From Castor canadensis (Eukaryota > Chordata > Mammalia > Rodentia > Castoridae), in assembly GCF_047511655.1 (NCBI RefSeq), contig NC_133396.1, positions 134,115,490 through 134,179,489 on the forward strand: a stretch of 64,000 nt of DNA, in the 5' to 3' direction. Below, one piece after another: positions 29,690 through 40,319 of this stretch (the stretch's first letter is position 1; every line of letters begins with the position of its first letter). The position numbers and the translations under genes are program-made. The notes beneath the pieces are model-generated. The model saw only the letters and a program-made list of their open reading frames with translations. It searched no databases and was not told the origin of the DNA.

Positions 29690-32600
29690 CTGCAGCATCC
29701 TGGACCCCTAGTCCATGGAAAGCTTCCCTATGCTGCACTGAACTGAAAAAAAGCAGGACATTTTTCCCTGCCAGCTGGCTCCAAAGCTGCTTGCATGAAA
29801 CTACAGAACAGACAGGTGAGCATCACACACCATGTGCAACACTCCTATGCACCCCCCTGGGTAAATAATCTAGCTCAGCCCCCGGGGCAGATGGACTCCC
29901 CCCACAAGCAAAACTGAAAAACAGTAAACTGTAATCTAACACCAACAGCAGAGGTAGGGGTGGAACGCTGAGCCTGCCCTGGAGAATGGTGGTAAGGCAA
30001 GGAGCCAAACTGTTAGTGTGGAACTCAGCAATCTAACACAGGTAAAACAGCAAAGGCTGAGAGTGAGAGCAGGGCAACAAGCCAACCTCCCAGAGGAACT
30101 GCTCACACCCAGCAGAGATGGGGAGAGACATAAAGGCTGAGAACAGGAGTGGGGTGACAAGCCAATCTCCCAAAGGAGCCACTAGCACTCAGCAGAGATC
30201 TGGAAAAACACAAAGGCTTAGAGCAGGGATAGGATGACAGGCCAACCTCCCAAAGCAGGGAAGGTGATGGATCCTAGAGCAGATCTCTGGACAAAGGGCA
30301 GCATTCAAAACTGAATTGTCCCACCTTGCTGGGGGAGGAGCTGACCAAACAAAGCCCCAGTTGAAGGGCAACACAGCTGCTGCCTAGTGAAAACAACAGC
30401 TCTGACTACCCTCCACTAGCTGGAAGTCTTACCTCACCTCACAATTCCAACTAATCTTGTGGACAAAAGGAACAAAATACTACGCATAAGCCAGTCACCT
30501 GGTGAGACCACACCAGAGCTTCCGTTTGTATGCCAATACCAGGATTGGACACCTAAGGAAAAACATAAGAACTTTTACAAAATGACTGAAATTTCTGTGG
30601 TTCCTGAACCTGGCGTTTTTTATTATGTTTTCTTTCTGTCTTTTTTTAATTTTAATTTTTATTATTCCTGCATTATTAACTTAACCATAGCCATTCTCTT
30701 ATCCCTATTCTTACCTTCTTCACTTTCCTTCCTTCTCCTGTGCTATGATCCATTGTTTTCCTTCCAGTTACTCTTTCTGCCCCTTCTCAGCCATTCTTTC
30801 CCTGTCTTCACCTCCCCCTCTTATTGTCCCACAACCTGTCACCACACTACCCCTCCTTCCTACACACTCACCACCCACTGACTAGACTGCTGTGCAAACT
30901 GTACACAACCCTGGCTCCCTGCAATCTCTGACACGAGCACCCTCCACTACAACAACAGAAATACACCCAAACACAAACAAGGACCACAAAACCCAGCAGC
31001 ACCCATACCTCTTAACTCACATACCCACCCCTTTTCCCACCCCCCACTTTAGTGCCACCTTTACCAATTCCCCAAAATCTATAACTAGCCTAATAGCCAC
31101 TACCCCCCCAACTCCCACAGCGTATAGATATTATCAAGGGATTTTCTATATACTATGCAAACAACTTGTCTGGCTTTGAAACTGTCAATTTGTTATTGCT
31201 ATATTACACCTCCAGGCCAGGCACAGAAAGAACACATCAACCTAGCTAACAACCAACTCAGTCATAACACAAAAATTAAATCAGGGGAAAAAATCAGGCA
31301 ATCGAAACCACCAACTAGCTCATCAAAAACAGTTGCACAGCACCAAGTGGAGCAATGGGAAGAAAAAGGGATGGAAACCACTCTCCTCAAAAAAATAATT
31401 CAATACAGGATTTAGTGGGAAATGAAGTAAGTGGATACACATTTCCTGACCTAAACAAAACAATGATAAATGTCATTAAGGAGCCAAGTAACATCCACAT
31501 ACAATCCCTCAAAAAGAAATTCATGGAGAAGATACTAGACATGGTTAACCAGAATGTACAAGATGCATTCAAGAAATTTCAAGACACCAAAAATAACATG
31601 AGAAGACACAGAAACAAACAAAGGAACTCAGAAAGGACTTCAACAAACACCAGAGTGAAATAAAGGACACAATAAAAAGGGAGATATATGAATTAAAGAT
31701 AACAAAACATAAAAGGAGTGGAATAAAGATATGGAAAACCTCAGAAAAAACAATCAAACAGAAATCCTGGAAATAAAAAGTCACTTTGGTCAAATAAAAA
31801 CACAATGGAAGGCCACTCCAGCAGACTAGAACAAGTGGAAGACAGGATCTCAAAGCTCAAGGATAAAATAGAAATTAAAGAAACAAAAAAACAGAAGAAA
31901 TCTTATTCAAACAACTGAAGAGCTGTGAAAAGAATATGCAAGAACTCAGTGACTCCATCAAAAGACCAAACCTAAGAATCATGGGCATTGAAAAAGGAGA
32001 AGAAGTGCACGCTAAAGGGAATACATATATTCAGTAAAATAATAACAGAAAATTTCCCAAATAGGGAGAATACAGAAGATGGAAAAATCTCCCATGCTCA
32101 TGGATTGGTAGACTCAACATAGTAAAAATGGCTGTACTAACAAAAGCAATCTACATGTTCAATCCAATTCCCATTAAAATCCCAATGACATTCATAGCAG
32201 ACTTTGAAAATTCTACCCTAAAGTTCATTTGGAAACACAAAAGACCACAAATAGCCAAGGCAATACTCAGCAAAAGGAGCAATGCTGGAGGTATCACAAT
32301 ACCAGATTGCAAATTATACTACAGAGCCATAGCAATAAAAACAGCATGGTACTGGCACAAAAAGAGACATGAAGACCAGTGGAACAGAATAGATGACCCA
32401 GATATGAATCCACATGGCTATGCCCACCTTATTTTTCACAAAGGTGCCAAAAACATATGATGGAGAAAAGACAGTCTCTTCAACAATGTTGCTGGGAAAA
32501 GTAGTTATCTGCCTGCAGAAAACTGAAACTAGGTCCATGCCTGTCACCCTGTACTAGTATCAACTCAAAGTGGATTAAGGACCTTAATATCAGACCTAAA

Positions 32601-34000
32601 ACTCTGAAGTTAGTACAGGAAAGAGCAGCGTATACTCTGTAAGCAATAGGTATAGGCATAGAATTCCTCAGGAGAACCCCAGCAGCCCAGCAGCTAAGAG
32701 AAAGTATTGACAAATGGGACTACATGAAATTGAAAAGCTTCTGCACAACAAAAGAAATGGTATTTAAACTGAAGAGACCACCCACAGAGTAGGAGAAAAT
32801 ATTTGCTAGCTATACATTAGACAAAAGACTGATAACTAGAATATACAGAGAGCTGAAAAAAATTAAACTCCCCCAAAATTAATGAAACAATAAAGAAGTG
32901 GGCAACTGAACTAAACAGAAATTGTTCAAAGGAAGAAGTCCAAATGGCCAAAAAACACATGAAAAAAATACTTATCATCCCTGGCCAAAAAGGAAATGCA
33001 AATTAAAACCACACTAAGATTCCACCTCACTCCTGTTAGAATAGCCAGCATCAAGAACACCACCAACAACAGGTGTTGGCAAGGATTCGGGGAAAAAGGA
33101 ACCCTCTTACACTGCTGGTGGGAATGTAAACTAGTACAACCACTCTGGAAAAAAATTTGGAGGCTACTTAAAAAGCTAACCATTGATCTACCATTTGATC
33201 CAGCAATACCACTCTTGGGGATATACCCAAAAGACTGTGACACAGGTTACTACAGAGGCACCTGCACACCCATGTTTTTTGCAGCACTATTCACAATAGC
33301 CAAGTTATGGAAACAGCCAAGATGCCCCACTACTGATGAATGGATTAAGAAAATGTGGTACTTATACACAATGGAATTTTATGCAGCCACAAAGAGTGAA
33401 ATTTTGTCATTTGCAAATAAATGGATGGAACTGGAGAACATCATCTTAAGTGAAGTTAGTCAGGCTTAGAAAGCCAAAAATCATATGTTCTCCCTCATAT
33501 GTGGATTATAGATCTAAAACAAATGCAGTAATATTTTTGGACATGGGTCACACACTAAGGGGAGAACATGCATGGAAGGAATAGGGAAAGGGAAGGGAAC
33601 CTAAAACTTGAATGTGGTTGATGTGCTCACTGTAGAGGATAGAATATAGTAATCTTAAACTGGCAGAGGCCACAATGGGAAGGGGACAAGGAAGTATTGA
33701 AGAGGTCTGGCAGAGATGAACCAACGTGGGTTTCAATACACAAATACATGGAAGCAACACTAGGAATCTCTCTGTATAGCTATCTTTATCTCAAAGTAGC
33801 AAAATGCTGTGTCTTTCTTATTATCTCCTGTGTTTTCTCTTCAATAAAATCAGAGAAGAGGGCAGAACAGGTTCTACCTGGAAGGGGTGAGGGGGTGGAG
33901 GTGAAGGAGGAGGGAGGTGGCCCAAACAATGTATACACATGTAAGTAAATGTAAAAATGATAAAATAAAGGAAAGAAAAAAAAAGAAGAAGAAAAGCATG
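29690..34000 (+). mobile_element. L1 retrotransposon, internally deleted, with 5' UTR, ORF1 remnant, ORF2 3' end and 3' UTR
   Basis: The order is a GC-richer 5' UTR-like region (about 29690-30600, with 80-bp tandem units), pyrimidine-rich spacer (30600-30870), then ORF1-like coiled-coil coding DNA (about 31330-32050) ending near the usual 'cctaagaatcatgggcattgaa' motif. At about 32050-32080 it jumps straight to late ORF2 ('tcccatgctcatggattggtag'), losing the ORF1 RNA-binding end and the endonuclease and most reverse-transcriptase coding. ORF2 ends at about 33470, then a 3' UTR and A-rich tail at about 33960-34000. Stops and frameshifts make it non-coding. The left border is uncertain. Confidence 0.85.
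30052..30262 (+). repeat. 80-bp tandem repeats in the L1 5' UTR
   Basis: Units start at 30052, 30132 and 30212, each with 'aaaggct(g/t)a', then 'gagcagg..', 'gacaagccaa.ctccca' and, in the first two, 'cagcagagat'. The third is partial. The spacing is exactly 80 bp. Confidence 0.85.
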
Positions 34001-35239
34001 CCATTAGAAAACTATTAACCAAACCATAAAGACAAGAGAAAACCAAAAGAACACAAAAAAGACAATAAACAATGGATAAAACAGCAATTCTTAAGTCCTT
34101 GCTTATCAGTTATTTGAAATGCTAAGTGGACTAAACTCAAAGATACAGGTAAATTGATTAAAAAGAAAACCCATAACCATGCTACGCACAAAAGAGTCAC
34201 ATAGGATTTCCTAACACACGAAGTTTGAAGACGAAGGGATGTAGAGAGACAGTCTATTCAAGTGGCAACCAAAGGACAGCAGATGTGGCTTTACCAGACA
34301 AAAATCCCCTATCAAACACTGTCACAAGAGATGAGGAATGTCATCATGTAATGACTGAGGGCTCAGTTCACAGGAAGATGTAATAATTATAAATCTATAT
34401 GCACTCAACATAGCATCTAAATATACAGAGCATCAAGAGAAATGAAGGGAGGTACAGCAATATGATTACAGAAGACCCTATAATTGCTAGGTCATCTAGA
34501 CAGACAATAAGAGAACAATAGAATTGGAGAATATTATAGAATAAATAAACATAACAGATACCTACAAAACATTCAACCCAATAGCTGAATACTCATTCTC
34601 AATTGTGCATGGAGCTTTCTCCAATGTAGATCACAAAACAAACCTTTCAATGTAAAGACTGAAATTATTCCAAGGGTCTTTTCTAAACACAGTGGACTAA
34701 AACTAAACATAAATAGGAAGAAACTTTTAAAACTCACAAATACAAATTGATTTAAATAACCCCAACAAACTCTTAAATAACTATTAGGTCAAAATAAAAT
34801 TAGTATGTGAGGGCAAAAAAATAAATAAATAAAAAGAAAGTACACAATGCACCAAAACTTGAGATGTAGCAAAAACAGTTATAAAAGGGAAGATATAACA
34901 ATAAATTCCTCTTAAGAGAGAGGAAAGATCACAGCTTAACTTTTCACCTTAACAAACTAGAGAAAGCTTAACAAATCCAAAAATTATCAGAAAGACAAAA
35001 TAATAAAAGAATGGAAAAAAAAACCAGAATTAAAAAAAAAATTAAATTAAGAACTGGATTTTTAAAAAGATAGACAATCTGTTAGTTATAGTAGGGAAAA
35101 AGAAAACTCAGTTAGATAAAAATGAAAGAGGAAATATTACAACTGATCTCTCAAAAATAAAAATGATCATAAAAGAATATTGAACAATAATTGGGCAACC
35201 TTAAAGAAACTGGTAAATTCCTAGAAACATAAAAGTAGT

Positions 35240-35640
35240 GCTAAGATTTGGATGTAGTTTGCCCCCCAAAGATTCTTGTGTTGTAAGCACCATCTGTATG
35301 GTGGTGTTGAGTTGGTGGAACCTTTAAGAGGTAGGGTCTAATGGAAGGTAATCCATTCATGAGTGTTCCACTCTCATAAGTGGATTATTCTTGGTCTTTC
35401 TGAATAGGTTGGTTGGGTCCCAAAGAATTAAATTAATTCCTACAAGAGTGGCTTGTTATAAAAAAAAACAAATACAGTTCCCTTTAGTCTTGCTTCTAAT
35501 CTACATGCCTCTCACCTACATGCTTGCCATGGGTTGCCTTCTAACATGAGGTAGATACCAGTGTCATGCCTTTGGACTTGCAAAATGGTGAATTAAATAA
35601 ACGTCTTTTCTTTATAAAGTATCTCACATCAGATATTTTC
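35240..35640 (+). mobile_element. MaLR/MLT1-type solo LTR relic
   Basis: It has 'aagatttggatgtagtttgccccc', 'ggtggaacctttaagaggtagg' and the tail 'aattaaataaacgtcttttctttataaa', the usual MaLR LTR layout. There is no internal coding region. Confidence 0.65.
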
Positions 35641-35832
35641 TTCAACATAAAATAGAAGCAAGACTGAGTAAGGAAGAATTTAAAACTCAGAACAGACCAA
35701 TAATAAGAGACTGAAGAAGTAAGGAAAAAACCTCCCAACAGAGAAAAAACATACTTCCATCATGGCTGAACTTTACCATATATTTTGAGAAAAATTAAAA
35801 CTAGTCCGTCATGGCTGCACAATAAAGACTGT

Positions 35833-36165
35833 TGCTATGGTTTGAGTATATCTTCCAAAAAGTTCATGTACTGGAGTTCCTCAATGCAGTACTGTTGGGA
35901 GATGGGACTTGCGTACCCAGTGAGTAAGTTAATGTCTTCCTTTCTGAAATGGGTTAGTGCTCTCGAGAGTTCTTCCCCCTTTTCTCCATGGTCATCCCCT
36001 CTACTTCTGCCTTCTGCCTTGTGGACAAGCAACCTGAGACCCTCACCATACACAGCTGCCCTGATTGTGGACATGCATCCTCTAGAACCATGAGATAAAT
36101 AAGATTCTTTTCTTTATAAATTACTCAGTCAGAGGTATTCTTTTATAGCAACAAAAACAGGATGG
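35833..36165 (+). mobile_element. MaLR/MLT1-type solo LTR relic, second copy
   Basis: 'gctatggtttgagtatat' start, 'gagataaataagattcttttctttataaattactcagtc' end. It has the same family layout as the LTR 190 bp upstream but is diverged from it. Confidence 0.65.
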
Positions 36166-36566
36166 AGATAACCATTTATGAAAAGCCCAAGGCAACATCA
36201 TTCTCAGTGGCAAAAATCTGAATTTTTCTCTAGATCTGAACATAACAAGGATGCCCACTCTTGCCTCTTTTTTTCAACATAGTACCATAAATCACAGCCA
36301 GAACAATTAGGAAAGGAAAAATAAAAGGTACCCTGATTGGAAAGGAATAAGAAAATTTCTGTTTGCAGGTGACAAAATCTTCTATGGGTATAAAACCCTG
36401 TAAGTGCCACAGGAAAAAGAACTGTTAGAATTAAGTGAGTTCAGTGTAGTCACAGATCAACACAAATCAACACAAGATCCATGGCCTTTAAATACAGTAA
36501 CAGTGACCAGTCAGTAAAGGATATTAAGAAATCAATTTCACTTACAATTGCATAATAATACTTAGA

Positions 36567-36755
36567 AATAAGCTGGAAGCCAGTGGCTCATGCCTATAAG
36601 CCTAGCTACTCAGGAGGCAGAGATCAGGAGGATCATGGTTCGAAGCCAGCCTGGGCAAATAGTTTGCAAGACTCAAACAAAAATAGGGCTGGTGGAGTGG
36701 TTCAAAGTGTAGACCCTGAGTTCAAGCCCCAGTACACACACACAAAAAAAAAACC
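36567..36755 (+). mobile_element. Dimeric rodent SINE
   Basis: 'gtggctcatgcctataagcctagctactcaggaggcagagatcaggagg' then 'gggctggtggagtggttcaaagtgtag...gagttcaagccccagtac' and an A-rich tail. Confidence 0.9.
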
Positions 36756-37933
36756 AAAAAAACTTAAAAATAAGTTTATCCAAGGAGATGAAATCCTTGT
36801 ATCCTGAACATTACAAAACACTGATGAAATTTCTAAACACAATTAGAAGAACATCCTATTTTATTGGAAAATTGTCCATACTTCCCAAAGTGACTTATTG
36901 ATTTAACGTAGTCCTTTCAAAAACTAAATGGTATTTTTTAAACAGAAAAAGACAAAAAAAATCATAAAATTCTCTTGGAACCACAAGAAATTCCCAAAAG
37001 CTGAAGCAAGTTTGAGCAATAAGAGCAAAACTGAGATATCATACTTCCTGGTTTCAAAAACACATTACAAAACTATGGTATTTATAGAAGTATGTTTGTG
37101 TTGTAAACATAAGGAAACCATCCAGTGGAACAGAATAGGACACTCAGAAATAATCCACAGCTGTACAGTGAACTGCTCTTCAGCAAATGCACCAAGAATT
37201 CACAATGGAGAAAAGATACTCTTTCCTAACTGGTGTTGGGAAAACTGAATTACCCATCAACAAAAAATGAACTTAGAACTTCATTTTGCATAATATGCAA
37301 AAATCAACTCAAATTGTTTAGAAACTTAAATGTAGAACGTGAAAACAGTAAAACTCAGAAGAAAACCTAGGGGAAAAGTTTCTAGATGTTGGTCTAGACC
37401 ATAATTTCTTAGAATTGACCCCAAAGCTTAAACAGAAATAGCAAAAATAGAGAAATGAGAATATAGCTAAAAATTTTCTGCATGCCACACAAAACACAGC
37501 AGAGCCCAGAGACAACCCATAGAGTTGGAGAAAATATTGCCGACTATAAATTTGATATGGTGTTAATATCCAAAATATATGAGGAACTCCTAAGACATAA
37601 TAACAAAAGACAGGCAAAATCATGAATAGACATTATTTCAAAGAAGACAAGCAAATTGGCTGGCAGATATATGAAAAGGTGTTCATTGTCACTAATCATC
37701 AGGGAAATGCAAATCACATGAGATACCACTTCACAACCACTATTCTCAACTTCACAATGGTTATTATTTTTAAAAGATTGTGATTGTTACAATGGTTATT
37801 ATCACCAAAATAAAGGATAACTGTTGGCGAGGATGTGGAGAAAAGAGAATCATTGTACATTATTAGTATGAAGGTAAATGGTACAGTCCTATGGAAAAAA
37901 TATGAACTTTTCTATAAACATCAAAAATAGAAT

Positions 37934-38162
37934 TACCACTGGGCTCCAGTGGTTCACACCTGTAATCCTAGTGACTCAAAAGACAGAGATCAGGAGGAAC
38001 ATGGTTCAAAGTCAGCCTAGACAAAGTTCGCAAGATCTTATCTTGAAAATAACCAACACACACTAAAAAGGGGGACTGGTGGAGTGGTTTAAGTGGTAGA
38101 GTGCCTACCTGCCTAGCAAGCATGAGGCCCTGAGTTCAAATCTCAGTACTACCAAAAAAAAA
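37934..38162 (+). mobile_element. Dimeric rodent SINE, well preserved
   Basis: B1-like half 'ctccagtggttcacacctgtaatcctag', then 'gggggactggtggagtggtttaagtggtagagtgcctac...gagttcaaatctcagtact' and an A-tail. The flanking L1 continues on both sides. Confidence 0.9.
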
Positions 38163-38649
38163 TTAGATTACCATTTGATCCAATAATCCCATTTCTGGAT
38201 ATATGCCCAAAAGGAATTGAAATAAAGATCTCAAAGAAATATTTGCACTGTCATGTTCATTGCAGCATTACACAATAGTCAAAGTAAGGAAACAACCCAA
38301 ATGTCTGCTGAGAAGGATAAAGAAAAGTAACATATACATGCCATGATTTATTATAGTGCCTTGAAAAAGAAGAAAACCCTGCCATTTATAACAACATGGA
38401 TGGACCTGGATGATATCATGCTGAGTGAAATAGACAGACATGGAAAGATAAATACCCAATGCTCTCACTCACATGTGTTACCAAAATAGTCAAACACATA
38501 GAAGAAAGAGTAGGATTGTGGTTGCCAGGGGCCTAAGGAAGAGGAAAATAAGTGTTAGTTAAAGGATACAGTTTAGATTATGCAAAACAAATTCCTTACA
38601 TCTGTTAAAAGTTACAGTGATTGAACATCTAAGGGTTAAAAAGAAAACC

Positions 38650-39145
38650 CTAATAAAATGCTAATGGTAGAATCTAAGAAGAGGCTCTGTTTGAAAGTTT
38701 TCAAATGAAAACAATCTTTGAAAATAAGCAGATGCTATATCATTTTCTTAAATTGTGAATCACCCAATTTTCCATGAACAGTAGAATGGAAAAATGATTT
38801 GTGGTATATTCACAGAGTAAAATGCTATATAGAAGAGGAACTATTTGCTGCACTGCAAAATATGGATGAGTCTCATAAAGAAATGTTAAGGGAAAGGAAT
38901 CAGGCATAAAATAAAGTATACTAAATGGTGTCATTTATGTTCTAGAAAACCTGGAGGAGTTATCTACACTGTTAGAAGTAAAGGTAGTCTTTAGCAGTGG
39001 GGTGGGTATAAGTTGGGACTGAGAAGGGGGAGTTGCAGTGTTGTTATCTTCTGTTTCATGGATGTGCATAGTTTCTGACAATTCATTGATATGTGCACTT
39101 ATGGTATGCACACTTTCCAGTTAATACATCTTAATAAAACATTCC
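38650..39145 (+). mobile_element. Old L1 3' end
   Basis: Layout typical of an old L1 3' UTR: 'gtggtatattcacagagtaaaatgctatatag', 'tatggatgagtctcataaa', 'gtgcacttatggtatgcacactttcc', ending 'cttaataaaac'. Confidence 0.6.
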
Positions 39146-39454
39146 AAAGTTCAAATAATAATAACCTCCACCTTGCGTATTATTACTATTGTTTTATTTT
39201 AAATCAAAGCTCTTTAGAATACAAACCCTGTGAGAATAATAACTTTAGTGCGTTTTTCACTGCTGTCTATTCCAAGACTGCAACACGGACTTGCATATAG
39301 TGGACACTAGACATTTTTCATAAATAACTGGTATTTATCTCACCACTTGCCAGAGTTCAAGCTTTCTAAATGTTATAATGTAAATTATTATTCATTTTAT
39401 AATTCTTTTATGGCTTAAGAGAGCGAAGATAATTTGTCTTTAAGGGGTACAATC

Positions 39455-39800
39455 CAAACAACAACATATTTTATTTTTATTTTTTTATTGGTGTGCTAGG
39501 TGGGGGTTAATTGTGGCATTATATATTTTATAATATATAAATCTATAATACTTGAATTCACCCCCTCCACCATTCTTCTTTATTTCTCCCTCTTCCCATT
39601 CATGAAATAGTTTTAACAGGCATCATTTTTCCATTTACACACATTTGTACACACTATTTGCGCCATTTTCACCTCTTTCACCCTTTCCCGACCTCTTCCC
39701 CTTCCCACTATACCAACCCTCCAGACAGGACCTGTTCTACCCTCCTGTTCTCTGATTTTGTAAGAGAAAATAATGACATTTTTCTTTGTTTAAGATAGCT
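39455..39800 (-). mobile_element. L1 3' end, minus strand
   Basis: It matches the reversed 3' UTR of the younger L1 ('gacctgttctaccctcctgttctctgattttgtaagagaaaataatgac'). Confidence 0.7.
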
Positions 39801-40152
39801 ACACAGAGAGTTTCCTTGTGACATTATATACAACAACGTATTTTAACAACAGGTACCATCATCTCATGTTCCTAAGTTCATCTCTTCACTTGATCAATGA
39901 CAGTCAACATCAATGGCCATGTGAACTTTACTCTATGAACCTACAAACTGGGAATCAAAGTGAAAATTTACCGATATGCAGCCTGTGTTAATTATTTATG
40001 CTGCTATTGTAGCCCTTAATGGCTTAACATGTTGTTAGTGGACTCTGCTATGAAAAGTAATGTCAATTAATATAGTTGTGTTATTTCAACATTAACTGAA
40101 AATATTTTAAGGGAAATATTAGGATTGATCCAAAGGGACTTGCACAGATGTG

Positions 40153-40165
40153 GTAAATTATTAAC
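40153..40165 (+). promoter_or_regulatory. HNF1-like site upstream of F13B
   Basis: GTAAATTATTAAC matches the palindromic HNF1 consensus GTTAATNATTAAC at all defined positions but one. It lies 91-103 bp before the F13B start codon, where a liver promoter element is expected. F13B is liver-expressed, and HNF1 control of the human gene fits my recollection. No clear TATA box is seen. Confidence 0.55.
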
Positions 40166-40255
40166 TTTTTCCTAAAGAGAAGAATTGTGTACCTAACGAT
40201 GAGTCCCTGGGAGGTTCAGAATTGTTAAAAATCTTTATGAAACATACCACTGAAG

Positions 40256-40319
40256 ATGAACTTGAAGGATTTGGCCTTTATTTTTATACTAATGATCTCA
40301 GGAGACCTTTGTGCAGAAG
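40256..40319 (+). CDS. F13B: F13B exon 1 (signal peptide)
   Basis: The ATG at 40256 begins MNLKDLAFIFILMISGDLCA, a hydrophobic secretion signal, followed by E and one base of the next codon. The donor is GAAG|gtaaag. An upstream ATG at 40200 (ATGAGTCCCTGG...) meets a stop within a few codons in its own frame and cannot feed this frame. Confidence 0.93.

Larger units (their letters stand above)
34001..38640 (+). mobile_element. Old L1 ORF2 scaffold with nested insertions
   Basis: Plus-strand old-L1 ORF2 wording runs through 34010-35239, 35641-35832 and 36166-38640, for example 'acataacaaggatgcccactcttgcc' at 36240 and 'agattaccatttgatccaataatccc' at 38163. It is split by two MaLR-type LTRs and two SINEs annotated separately. 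Confidence 0.75.

Noticed and set aside
29474-29698. Open frames of repeated arginine-glutamate on the minus strand
   Set aside because: They are translations of the (TC)n microsatellite.
30459-31663. Open frames in the 30.5-31.7 kb region as host genes
   Set aside because: They lie in the L1 5' spacer and the decayed ORF1 region, in different frames, with no start or splice context of their own.
32128-33469. Two open frames resembling reverse-transcriptase-type protein
   Set aside because: They are pieces of late L1 ORF2 inside a deleted, frameshifted element, not host genes.
35240-36165. The two LTRs as ends of one provirus
   Set aside because: They are diverged from each other and the DNA between them is old L1, so they are independent solo LTRs.
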